Assembly (NCBI GenBank): GCA_030407085.1
Contig: CM059587.1
Location: forward strand, 67,960,501 to 68,024,500
DNA: 64,000 bases
From: Trichopria drosophilae
Taxonomy: Eukaryota; Arthropoda; Insecta; Hymenoptera; Diapriidae
Direction: 5' to 3'
Of the stretch, positions 11,632-21,726 are shown one piece after another. The position numbers and the translations under genes are program-made. The notes under the pieces are model-generated. The model ran no database searches. It was not told the origin of the DNA and was given only the letters and a program-made list of their open reading frames with translations. The stretch's first letter is position 1. Each line of letters opens with the position of its first letter.

Positions 11632-11870
11632 TTTAACCAATCAATTTGTAACAAATTTCGCCCAGTTTGTAAGATCAAAACGTATCCGGAAATATGGTTA
11701 CGGACTAATTTAAGGCAATATTTCTATTTTTAGCCTTAGCATGGAGCCAAACAATTTTTATCTACTAAAGCGAAAGGGACGGACTTACAGATTCATAATC
11801 TAATTGATTCTCTTGTGATATTTTACATCATAAATAGTTTTAAAATATCTGTTTAAACGAAAGTTAATGG

Positions 11871-12227
11871 TGAATAGTTAGTACCATCTTACATTGACAC
11901 TTTTTGCAGCAATGTGCAAAAAGCGGAGTTGCGCTTATAATTCATATTTAATGCCAATTAATTTTCTCTCTTGTAAAGAGTATATGGTTATCTTATATAA
12001 TCTCTAACATCAAATTAATGAGGCCGAAATGTGGAAATACCGTTTCAAAACATGTTTACTATAGACTTAAACTTCTAAGTCTATGATGTTTGCTTACTTT
12101 TCAGGTTAGAGAGCTAGAAAGAGAGTAATCAAGTAAAATCCAATTGTCTTTTGTCGGCTTGCGTTAGATCCGGAACAATTCATATTATTATTATACCACA
12201 GTCGTTTTTGAAATGCGAAAATCTTCG
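11871..12227. other. Insertion unique to the right arm of the inverted repeat
   Basis: The two arms align up to AAGTTAA (near 11868) and again from TAAATCGGGAATACTGC (12226 onward). The left arm runs straight across (GATTTAACTTTT). The extra ~357 bases therefore look like an insertion flanked by TTA/TAA, or like a deletion from the left arm. No terminal inverted repeats are visible. Confidence 0.4.
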
Positions 12228-12429
12228 CGTAAATCGGGAATACTGCATCACTATCGAGGTGGGTAAGTAGCATTACGCACCAGAGGATTACTGTCATTTT
12301 CGTGAGGTAAAAGCCGCTCCATAATCTGAGGGCGCTGTTACCTGCATGGTTTGGGTTAGTTACTCGCCCAAATTTGAGCGAGTAGCCGCCCCAACTGTGA
12401 TGGGAGACAGCTGCAAGGCGCAAAGGGCG

Positions 12430-13440
12430 GCAGATACATTACAGTATTTTCCGTGTGGATAGTGGGCAAGTTGCATTGAGCGTGGCAGGCTTTTTAACAA
12501 CTTCACTACAAGTTTTTGACGATGTTGTAACTACTGAAGATTGGTTTTCTTCATGTGGGCGTTTTTCTAAAACATATGATACGCTTGTAGAAAAACACGT
12601 GATTTCGTAATCGGTACCCATCACAGCGTTGCGTCCCATGTGCTTCGCGCACTGTCATAAACATTCTCTACGCAAGTTGCTTCTAAAATAGAAGCTTGTT
12701 TTGTCCAATTCCTAACCGTATATTGAACTGTCTGTCGAACTTGTTCGTGGAGATCTTCCGTACCAAATAGGCGATGAGAAAAGCATCTGTACAAACAATT
12801 CCCATCGCCTTTCACATCAACGACAGTAAACGATGTGCCATGTTTGTCAACCAATGTGTTGAGGATGTTTAGAAGAATCTGCACATTTTGTGAAAAATAT
12901 AGGAAGAATCTGCACATTTTGTTTCAGTATACATAGTTGCAGCATTCTCACTTACATAAACTGAACTGTCGTGAGATTTTAAGGATTTCAAATCATTACG
13001 TCGACCATTGGCCTCTAGAATGTTTTGTGATGATTTCATTTTTCCTTTTACATCACGTTTTCTTACTTGATTGTATTTGTGCGGGATTCCACTCTTTTTG
13101 TTGTCGAAATGTGGAAACATCGTGGATGGCTGGCAGGTTTCTTTTCTCGTGTCAGGTTGTTTAACAACCGCAGTAAAACTTTTCGATGATATTCTACGTA
13201 CTAAAGTTTCATCAACAACGGTCTCAAAAAGGTCTGCACGTTTCTGTACAGGAATCTCTTTGTTCATTTGTGAACTAATTTCCTTTCTGATCTCACTATC
13301 ATTATTGATATCCTTATTATTTAATAAACTACAACTTATGGTTTTAAACTCGACTTACCGTTTGTCCACATGTACTCCAGCTTCCTCCGAAATTTATCAT
13401 CGTTCTTCACTTTTTGCAAAGCTTTTGAAATCTACGATAA
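12430..13440 (-). pseudogene. OTU-domain cysteine protease gene, degenerate, probably spliced
   Basis: 12917-12621 encodes VVDVKGDGNCLYRCFSHRLF followed by GTEDLHEQVRQTV, the Asp-Gly-Asn-Cys active-site block of OTU-family peptidases (deubiquitinating enzymes, also found in some transposons). A Lys-rich leader is at 13267-12870 (QKRADLFETVVDETLVRRIS). A possible upstream exon at about 13432-13358 reads ISKALQKVKNDDKFRRKLEY and is bounded by TATCGTAG and a donor GGTAAGT, with a short intron to 13320 or so. The C-terminal part (12639-12439, FSTSVSYVLEKRP) lies in another frame, and the catalytic His is not clearly seen. It could be the OTU protein of the neighbouring Helentron, of another transposon, or a host gene remnant. 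The 31-bp duplication and frame changes make this copy broken. Confidence 0.65.
12872..12922 (-). repeat. 31-bp tandem duplication inside the OTU gene
   Basis: GAAGAATCTGCACATTTTGT occurs at 12872 and again at 12903, exactly 31 bases apart, with the spacer AAAAATATAG. As 31 is not a multiple of three, the duplication shifts the frame between the leader and the OTU core. Confidence 0.9.
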
Positions 13441-15377
13441 TACACATTTTTTTTATCTTGCATCAGAAATTGGAAATGTACAACTTCTAGTAATTTATTC
13501 GGATATTTCTTTAAAAGCATTAATAAAAAATTAAGTTTTATACTTACTTCTCCATTTCTTCGCATTATATAATTAAAATAGGTTATAACTAAGTTGAAAG
13601 TGTCGACAATAATTATTTGTAATTGAATTAAATTTGGTTTTCTTAGATTAGCATTAACATAAATGAGACTAAAGAAAACCATTTTTGAAACCACATTTTT
13701 TGCCGATTTTCATATCAAATGCCTTGAGACTAAACCTCTGACTAAAAAATTCATAATTTTTTTAACAATCCTAGTAGGAGTAATTTGTCAATGAGCCTAA
13801 CTTCATGACTCAGAATGATAGATATTTACAACATTATACATTCATGAATAGTTTGTTTCCGAGAAGAACGTAATGTGATGTGGAAATGGTTAAAAATATA
13901 ACTGTACACATTGAAAAATGTATGAATATGTCAGGTCGAAATAAAAAAAAATAAAAAATGGTTTTACTTTGTCTGATTCTTGTCAATGTTAATGTAAGAT
14001 TAACAAAACAATTTAATCAAACTGAAAATAATTATTTTAATGGGTTTTAATTGTTACAGTATATTTTCATTATATAATTTGAAGGAATTGACTAGTAAGT
14101 ATAATACATAGTTTTTTGTTAATGATTTCAGAGAAAAATTAGATTAAATAAATAATAACATTTTAAGTTTTTTCGTGATTTTTTAATTGCTTGTTATTAA
14201 AAAATCCAACGTTATTTTTTGTTATGAACTTTGAATAGAGTTATTCATGTTCCGATCAAGTTTAACAAAACTTTTAAAAAAGGTAGGGTTCTTGGCAATC
14301 ACGCGTGTTTGGGGCATACTTTTGTTTCACAGCTTTCTTATCCTCGAAAAGCGTGGACCGTGACTAAAATGCATGAAACCAGTATGTTAGAGGATGACGA
14401 GGATAAGAAAGGTGTGAAAGAAAAACACAGCGCAAATGATGGTAAGTAAGTACTTTTGTAAGCTACAAATCTTTTTCAGTGCGCGCGGAAAATTATTTTT
14501 TTAATTCCGTACGCAATTGAAGTAACCCATTTGCGCACTGCACTTCGCGCACTGAAATGAGTATAACAGAGCATTGGATAAATTGCATGATCGTCCAGTC
14601 AAATCGTACATTGACCTTCCAAAAAATCACCCTGTCTATTTTTTTTTTCATTTTCCTGTAGAAGGTCGATAACTGAATCTAATTTTAAGTTTGCAGGATA
14701 GATGGAGCCACCGTCGTGCCGCCATGTTGAAAAACGTCTGTTTATCATTTTTTAAAAATATCTTGCTTTAGATGAGTCGTACGCTAAAAATATGTTGTAT
14801 AAATTTTGTTCAGAATTAAATTCTCAACAAATTTTGTTTGAAACTTTTTTTCGTAAAATTAATATTTAAAAAAATTAGGAGCTAAAAAGTAAAAAATACG
14901 TGTTTCTAAAATTGTTTTTGCAAATTATCTCGCTCCGGCGTCATTTTCTGATAAAAATAGTTATTTTCAAAGTTGTAGAGAACAAAATTTTGTATAATTT
15001 AAAAAAAAAATATTGAATTCGGACAATAATTGACTGAGAAAAGCCAGGCAAAAGTTGTCGCGTCCAGTAAAAGTGTCGGGAAAAGGATGGTTTTGTTATG
15101 GCCGGAGGGGAAGCGTTTTGCAATGAATGTTTGCAAAACGGAATCGACTGAAAGAGCCGATTCTGAGTTCGAAATTTTGTGGCGGCTGCTGCTAATACAA
15201 AAGAACAGGAATAAACGTTGGATTAAAATAAAATTCAAATTCAAAGTAAACAATTGCGTTTATTTAGAATGATAAAAATAAGGAAGGATTGGAAGGAATT
15301 AGGGATGCGATTAATTCGAAGATTCTCCGGTGTGCAACTTCTTTGTGTCTTTTTCCTAGTATCAGAAAAATATTATA
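13441..15377. other. AT-rich stretch, no firm gene
   Basis: Mostly A/T-rich non-coding sequence. At 14476-14553 a small inverted repeat has CAGTGCGCG at one end and CGCGCACTG at the other, a possible tiny MITE without recognisable target duplication. At 15020-15270 there is a moderately GC-rich block of unknown origin. The Helentron 3' terminus may lie somewhere near 15280-15370 but I could not define it. Confidence 0.4.
14231..14441 (+). CDS. Candidate isolated exon ending at a GTAAGT donor
   Basis: An open plus-strand stretch encodes LGHTFVSQLSYPRKAWTVTK followed by an acidic/lysine-rich segment (EDDEDKKGVKEKHSANDG), and runs directly into a consensus splice donor (GGTAAGTAAGT, 14441 onward). 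Composition and the donor are exon-like, but no family was recognised and no partner exon was found. Confidence 0.25.
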
Positions 15378-16252
15378 TTATAAACTATGCGTATTATAAA
15401 TTTCGTTTAAATACAAATCAGTAAATTTATTATGAATTAGAGATGGTCCTGTTCTTACCAGACTTACAAAAATCAAGTCGTTAAATGTGACGGTACGAAC
15501 TAGTAATTGATTACAATGACGGCAAACGCGGTTGCTATGGTTATTACGTAACGTTCGTATAATATTATCTGACAGATTTACGAGATTGTCCGATTGACAT
15601 CTCACTGTTATTAAGCAATATTGATTTGTTACAGTTTCATTACAGTGCTGACAGTGGTATTTAACAATTCCGGATTGAAAACCCGGCAGTAAGCTTTCAG
15701 TAATAATATTAATATCACCGCTCATATCAATTTCATCATCTTCATTCACTTGGAACTGTTGAGATCGTTCTAAAAACGATATCCATGCAAGATTTTTTCT
15801 TCGATGATATTAGCATCTATTATATTAGATATAATTTCGAAATCGAAATGCTGTCTTTGTGGAATGTAGTCACGAATATGTTCGTCACATTCATAGAGAG
15901 CAATGAAGCCATAAACCACAGAATTATAAGGACAAAGGTACTTAAGCGATATACATGCCCCATTTATATTGACTGTAATGCTGTTATCAAAATATTTGTG
16001 TGACTTATGTACAAGATTATGATTGACCGTATTCGCTTTATATCTCTTGTCTGTATGTTCTTTAATATCTTTGATGTTTTTCTTAATATTGGTAATATTT
16101 TGAACAGATTTCTTTATGTGTTCATTCGCGCAGCGTGTTTTTAAATTTCGTGGCTGATTTGAACTACTGTCAGATTTTTTTATCAGGTTTGGTTTGATAA
16201 AATATAGAATAGTGATCCGAAAAGTATGAAGCCCTTGTCCTACCAAACCCAT
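15378..16252 (-). pseudogene. C-terminal cysteine/zinc-rich domain after the endonuclease, possible peptidase-like
   Basis: 16200-15770 encodes NLIKKSDSSSNQPRNLKTRC, a basic linker, then NINGACISLKYLCPYNSVVY with GFIALYECDEHIRDYI. 15749-15378 encodes IVKYHCQHCNETVTNQYC and NRVCRHCNQLLVRT. The CPYNSV block and the paired CxxC motifs resemble the layout of UCH/USP-like cysteine peptidases with a zinc ribbon, found in some arthropod mobile-element proteins. A catalytic Cys-His pair cannot be assigned with certainty. The two parts are separated by a stop/shift near 15765. It could instead be a structural or DNA-binding tail. Confidence 0.45.
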
Positions 16253-16876
16253 CTAAAGAATCTGACAGCACAATATCGATTTGTGTTTTGGATCTGTGGT
16301 GGATGTTTCAGTGCCCAGTTGATTAGTGAATCTTTCCAATAATTCTTTTAATGGATTATCGTTAACTTTTATCAAATCAACATTAAAATCACCAATTATT
16401 GTAATAAAATGATCTTTTGGCATATTATCGATCATTTGTTGTAGGTGTCGTTTGAAAATATTTATTGGCGTAATTGGTGATTTATATCCTGTTATGAAAT
16501 GATGTGCACCAAGTTGAAATGTTCGAAGATCTATGTGCCATTCTTTTCCAAAAATATTGTGTCCGATTTTAATACAACATGGTGAAACATTCTTAATATC
16601 GCACGTTACTTTAGCTAGTATTATCAAACCCCGAGATCGGTGCTTTACTTGGATGTTTTCTGGTAGCGGAAAAATAACTTTAAAACATTGAGGTATACTT
16701 TCATTATCAACGATCGCTACATTTGATTCAGCTAAAATAATTACATCAGCATTCCAATACCAAGCGTCTGTTATAATATCGGTTTTATGTTTTGCATATG
16801 AATTAACATTGTGATAAATAATTACATGTTTATCACCATTATTACAAGCACGTTGTTCAAAATCAGTGTAACTCAA
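16253..16876 (-). pseudogene. Helentron AP-type endonuclease domain
   Basis: The frame reads YHNVNSYAKHKTDIITDAWY, ADVIILAES, HFITGYKSP and FITIIGDFNVDL, corresponding to the Asn, Glu and Asp-x-Asn motifs of the exonuclease-endonuclease-phosphatase fold. The SDH motif (SYFSDHYSI) lies just past the end of this frame in another frame near 16220, so a frameshift near 16285 breaks it (the continuing sense is TQIDIVLSDSLDGFG). Fusion of this domain behind the helicase supports the Helentron assignment. Confidence 0.8.
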
Positions 16877-17370
16877 TCTTAACGGGCAAGTTTCCCGCAG
16901 ACGTCTTATTTCTGAAACAAATTTTATTTTTGTACTTAGATAATATTTCAGACTTCTTTGGCTGGGGAAATTTCTTATTATCTATTTTGTCGGTGGCGTG
17001 AACATTATACAATTCGCCCGGAAGTAAATTAATTCTTTGCTCATTATATTGTTTAACGATTGCGTTCGTATCCCTACTCGAAAAGGAGGATAGAAAAGTA
17101 TAGGATTTTTTCCAATATTTTCCTATCCTATTTTTGGCACGAATTAATTCTATATTTTTCTATCCTAACTAAAGTGGATAGAAATTGATAGGATTTGTTT
17201 CGATATTTTTCTATACTACGTTCGTCACGAATTTCATTAATTTTTTGTTTTTAAATTTTTTCTTCATTGTATACAAAAAATTTTTTTTTTATTTTTAATT
17301 TTATTATTATTTTTTATTTAATTCAAATATTTTTTAACTTTTTTTAGTTGATTTAATTACCTTAAGAAAG

Positions 17371-17462
17371 TTGTTCTCAAGCGGTCACCTATCCAAGTAG
17401 TGTTCCCCACCAAGAATACTTGACTAGAAACAACGATCTCGCGCGACACCGACCACTGTCGA
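17371..17462 (-). pseudogene. 5S rRNA-like segment inside the TIR element
   Basis: On the minus strand, AGTCAAGTATTCTTGG (A-box-like) is followed by CACTACTTGGATAGGTGACC and GCTTGAGAACA, closely matching the internal control region and 3' half of 5S rRNA (TACTTGGATGGGTGACCGC type). The 5' portion is only weakly 5S-like (GTCGGTGTCGCGCGAGATCG). It is therefore a derived or partial 5S sequence, not a functional gene. Such segments can act as internal RNA polymerase III promoters in 5S-derived retroelements. Confidence 0.6.
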
Positions 17463-17499
17463 TCACATATCAGTAACGTAATATGATATTTCTGTTACA

Positions 17500-17860
17500 C
17501 ATTAAAATTTTTGAAAATTCTTATTTATCTCAAAAACGGCCAGAGACGAGCAAAATATGACAAAATTTTGGAGGCTATCAAAAGGGCGGATCCCATTGAG
17601 TCGGTTAATGCGTATATACGAACGAATTTTGAAAATTAGCAAAACTGAACATTTTCAAAATTCTCAAATATCTCGAAAACGGCAAGAGATAAGTAAAATC
17701 TGACAAAATTTTGGGGGGTGCATCGATAGGGGGGATGACCTGGAGTTGATTAATTCATACATGCAAACAGATTTTGAAAATTTGCAAACCTGAACATTTT
17801 TAAAAAATCCCCAAATATCTCGAAAATAGCAAGACATAAGCGAAATCTTGATAGTAAAAC
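17500..17860 (+). repeat. ~145-bp tandem repeat, about 2.4 units
   Basis: The block ATATCTCGAAAACGGCAAGA with GACAAAATTTTGG recurs with its AAACGG-type core near 17534, 17677 and 17824, giving spacings of about 143-147 bp. The copies are diverged. Confidence 0.75.
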
Positions 17861-17929
17861 AACAATTGCTGGGATACACACACATGCGCGCGCGCGGACA
17901 CACGCGCGTAGTGTTTTGTTCTTCAAGTG

Positions 17930-18535
17930 GTCTGTTCCATAGTTTTCGTTGTCCAGGTGTTCCGCACCATAGTTTTTCGCCCTCTAGGTCGACCGCTCCA
18001 TAGTTTTCGGTATCTAGGTGGTCCGCTCCATAGTTTTCGTTGTCCAGGTGTTCCGCACCATAGATTTTCGCCGTCTAGGTCGACCGCTCCATAGTTTTCG
18101 ATATCTAGGTGGTCCGCTTTATAGTTTGGTTGTCCAGATGTTCCGCCCCATAGTTTTTCGCCTGGACGGTGAAAAACTACGGTGCGGAACACTTAGACAC
18201 CGAAAACTACGGAGCGGTCGACCTGGACGGCGAAAAACTACGGTGCGGAATACCCAGACACCGAAAACTACGGAGCGGTCGACCTGGACGGCGAAAAACT
18301 ACGGTGCGGAATACCCAGACACCGAAAACTACGGAGCGGTCGACCTGGACGTCGAAAAACTACGGTGCGGAATATCTAGACACCGAAAACTACGGAGCGG
18401 TCGACCTAGACGTCAAAAACTACGGGAAGGAATACCTAGACACCGAAAACTACGGAGCGGTCGACCTGGACGGCGAAAAACTATGGTGCGGAATACCTAG
18501 ACATCGAAAACTACGGAGTGGGTGACCTGGACCGT
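17930..18535. repeat. Palindromic minisatellite of ~61-bp units
   Basis: Units of about 30+31 bases (GAAAACTACGGAGCGGTCGA and GAAAAACTACGGTGCGGAAT types) repeat in tandem. From 17930 to about 18160 they run in one orientation and from about 18165 to 18535 in the opposite one, so the block is one large inverted array that can fold on itself. Both strands are open in several frames only because of the repeat composition. Confidence 0.85.
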
Positions 18536-20002
18536 AAAAATATAAAAATCACATTTTGATTCGTTTTGATAGAATTTCTATAAATTTTTAGGATACATAA
18601 TGATAAAAGTGTAATGAGATACATTTGGATTGATTCTCTATACACGATTGGGATAGAAATTTATTGATTTTACCTAATGGATAGAAAAATATTAACATTG
18701 GCTTTACTTGAAGTATTCAGATAGGATAAGAATTGATAGATTTACATTATGTGCCAAAAATAGGATTCAAAAGCTTACGAATCACGCAGAATTTCTATAC
18801 TTTTCTGTGCTTTTCTATCCTCCTTTTCGAGTAGGGATGGTATAATCTAATTGCTGTTGGAGGAACGTCGTTCTCATTTTTAACTTCACGAGCTTTAATT
18901 AACTGAACATCGTCATCTGTCATTTTGGACATAGCGCAATTGAATAATGCATTAATAAATTTCTGATCTTTCTGCCGCATGACCTCGGTTAATTCGAACA
19001 TTTCAAATGTATTCCATAAGAAGCACTGGAAATATTCCTCAGGGGCATTACTTGTGGGTTCATCAAATATCGCGGGTGCTTTCACTGGTGGTAATTGTAA
19101 GAAATCACCAAGTAGGATCATACATTTTCCTCCGAAATCATCTTCATTTCCATATAATTGTTGTAATGTTTGATTTATTTGATACAATATGGTATTTGAT
19201 TTCATTGACATTTCATCGATGATAATAATTTCTTCGTGCTTTAGTTCGAAATGAAGAGTATTTATGTTATCAGCGCTAAGTGTTCTCGCATTTTTAAATA
19301 ATACCCTTTTTGTTGGTAAATTAAATGCTTTATGACATGTAATACCCCCGATTAGAAATGCTGCAATACCGGTTGGAGCCGTTAGGAGCACTTTAATTTC
19401 GCCCTTATCGCTTCCTAACACACTATCGAAAAGTCGTGTCATGCTGATGCAATTGATGGTACGGCCTTTCCCAGTTCCGGTCGAACCATGTATTAAAATA
19501 TGACGACTTTTTCCCCTTTCTTAAATGCATTTAACAAATGGATGCATATTTTTCACTGATTTTCATTTAAGCTCTGCATCAATGAGAACAGATCATGCTC
19601 ATTTATCCTGGGCGGTGCTGTAATGTGCAAACTGTGTGCACCAGTAACATATTGCTGTTTTTTGTCAACATTTATATCATCAAACAGATCAATTTTACAA
19701 TTCTCGGGTAATTCGTCACGAACGAATTCCTCTATATCCCGTTCATCCTGAGTTTTTCTCTCATAATCTAGTTATTTTCTTAATTCCTGCAATTCCGAAT
19801 CTGATAGTTTTGTGTAACTTTTTAATTTAATTATGATCGTGTTCAAATGTTCGTTATATTTTTGTTCACAATTTATGTTAAGGATGTCTATGTCTTCATT
19901 ACGACACGGCCAAAAAAGCATGATTTGTTCTCTAAAAAAAATTATCTGAATCTTTTTCTTTTTTGAAATTACAGTATCTAATAATACGCGGCTATTCTCG
20001 TT

Positions 20003-21726
20003 TTACGTACGATTTGCAATGCACCACGTCAGTATCGTACTCAGTATCCTCAATTTCGCATTTTCAATATCCTGATTTTCCGTCTCCCGTTTTTTGCTCT
20101 TTCTTGTATACCACGCGGCAAAATCCGCTAAACATACGGTTTCTAGTTCCTGCGGACGTTTAACGTACTCGTCTATAAAATCCTCATTATAAAAATTAGT
20201 GTCATCATCCTCCAAATTTTCTAATTCTTTCTCCGATTTTCGTAAAACTATACGTTTTTCCGAAAGATTTGTGTTAACAAATTTGTCAGCTGTGCTGAAT
20301 ACAATCATGCGATGGCCTAAACACTCATCTGCAGCTTGTTGTGCAGATGTCAATGAAGAATTATAAAACGCATTGCTTATTTTTTGCAATTTTTTTTTCA
20401 TTGAAAAGTTACCATCTCTACATTCTTGAACAGCATCCTGCATTAATTTAATTTGTCCAGTCTCACTTTTAAAACAGTAAGCGTATAAATATTTAATTGC
20501 ATTTATTACGGATCAAGAATAAATAGTAAATCATGATTACCTTCCCAAACGTTTAGTATGTCTTTATTGTATGTATTAATACTAACCTCATTGCTTCGGC
20601 GTTTGTAAAAAATGGTTAGTTTTTTATTAGAAGTGCAAATTGCTGACAAATATTCTATCTCGGTTATATTTAGGGACGTTAGCATGTCATCGAAGGCTTC
20701 TACTTTGTCGCGATTGTGGCGGTAATATATAATTTTGTCCTTAATTGCTTTTAAATGCTCCTTCATTACAGTAGTTGTTTCATTTTGTAATAACGGAAAC
20801 AATATTTTTGTTTTCGGCATAACGAATTGTGGGAAATGAAATCGACATGCTGATTTATTTTTTCCCTTGTGACATGTCTGATTGCATACATGAACGTGAT
20901 TATTCATATATGGATTATTTTCTTGATATTCACAAGTTATATATTTATCTACAAATTGCTCAACAGTTTCCAGATTGCTTTTGTTTATGAGATCTAGAAT
21001 CGGTGCATTCGTCAAATATAGCATTCCATGATCATGTGGGGAACCCCTCATTTGGTATTCACGTCTGTGAAAAAATTCGTAAGCGTAATGTTTACCGAAT
21101 GGCCCATTCTTATCAGAAACATACTTGACGAATGCTTGAGAGCGATGCTGTAAGTAATCTGCACATAATACCGGATCCTCTCTAATTAACCGTGTTTTTT
21201 CTTCATTGGATAAATGTAGAGCATCATTTATTGATTGTACTGAGTAAGGTTTATTCAAATTACGACATTCATTTTTACTCAGTTCAAGCAACAATTCCGG
21301 AGAATACATTTCATTTGCACCAATGGTGTAAAACATGGTAGGTATTCCTAATTGACGGATCATTCCTAAAGTACGTTTGCCCGCCCTCTCAGAATAACCA
21401 GGACTCGTTCGAATATTGCTCATAAATTAATATGCAGCGTTATTGTCACAAAGTCTCTGATTATTTAACTGACCTCGAACGTCTTTAACAGTGAAATTCT
21501 TTGATGTTTTACAAAGTGCCGTTTCAATGGACATTTCTGATTCGTTAGTCGGTATATCATTATCACATTTATTTACAATGAAGTTTACTTGTGTGGCTAT
21601 ATTTGACGGATCATATTCTTGTAATGCTTTTTCGTCAATCTGAATTATATATTTTTTATACAAGGGTTTGTCGATCAGAATTGACAAAGCTCTAAAAACG
21701 TTCGCAACCGATATTGTTTCAAACAT
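20003..21726 (-). pseudogene. Helentron Rep (HUH endonuclease) and Rep-helicase linker
   Basis: 21726-21431 is the Helitron-like N region (VANVFRALSILIDKPLYKKY). A TAA at 21428-21430 lies in frame just before SNIRTSPGYSERAGKRTLGM and RQLGIPTMFYTIGANEMY, the Rep motif 1 neighbourhood. The metal-binding HUH motif is MRGSPHDHGMLYLTNAP. A Cys/His cluster follows (HVHVCNQTCHKG, ACRFHFP). Near 20500 a frameshift separates LLFILDP from INAIKYLYAYCFKSETG, which resembles the catalytic-tyrosine motif. 20443-20003 is the typical linker (SAQQAADECLGHRMIVFST, YVKRPQELETVCLADFAAWY). Rep would nick and rejoin single strands in rolling-circle transposition. It is inactive because of the stop and shift. Confidence 0.85.

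Larger units (their letters stand above)
9203..12293. mobile_element. 3.1-kb inverted-repeat structure, arms ~300 bp
   Basis: Left arm 9203-9502 is the imperfect reverse complement of 11632-12293. Matching words include CAGTAATCCTCTGGTGCGTA at the outer tip, TTTAAAACTATTTATGATG, AAGTCCGTCCCTTTCGCTTT and CGTTTTGATCTTACAAACT at the inner end. The right arm has about 357 extra bases (11871-12227) absent from the left arm. This could be a non-autonomous DNA transposon with long terminal inverted repeats, or an inverted segmental duplication. No clear target duplication was seen at the tips and no transposase was recognised inside. Confidence 0.7.
17072..18836. mobile_element. 1.77-kb TIR element with AT target duplication
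   Basis: The ends are perfect 27-bp inverted repeats starting CCCTACTCGAAAAGGAGGAT, flanked by AT at 17070-17071 and 18837-18838. Excision of the element and one AT restores the helicase frame (RLYH then TNAIV), so boundaries and duplication are well supported. A 2-bp AT duplication is the habit of ISL2EU-type transposons, so a non-autonomous ISL2EU-like element is my best guess. Subterminal GGATAGAAA-type words recur on both sides (17140-17225 and 18560-18780). The interior holds a 5S-like segment, ~145-bp repeats and a palindromic minisatellite, but no transposase. Confidence 0.8.
16880..20002 (-). pseudogene. Helentron PIF1-like helicase, split by an inserted element
   Basis: 19960-19560 carries the approach sequence (REQIMLFWPCRNEDIDILN) with a TAA at 19772-19774. 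Walker A is HILIHGSTGTGKGRT (about 19500-19450). 19442-18839 continues with VLLTAPTGIAAFLIGGITCH, Walker B EEIIIIDEMSM, MILLGDFLQLPP and FELTEVMRQKDQKFINALF, ending at AIRLYH. After the TIR element the frame resumes at 17069 with TNAIVKQYNEQRINLLPGEL and NVHATDKIDN. The C-terminal helicase motifs expected afterwards (with the Gln-Gly-x-(S/T) and arginine-finger blocks) are not seen; the sequence passes quickly to the endonuclease. It is a 5'-3' unwinding enzyme in intact relatives. This copy is non-functional. Confidence 0.85.

Noticed and set aside
18018..18525. Plus-strand frames encoding KLRCGIPRHRKLRSGRPGRR-like repeats
   Set aside because: They follow from the 61-bp palindromic minisatellite; the period is not a multiple of three and all frames are equally open.
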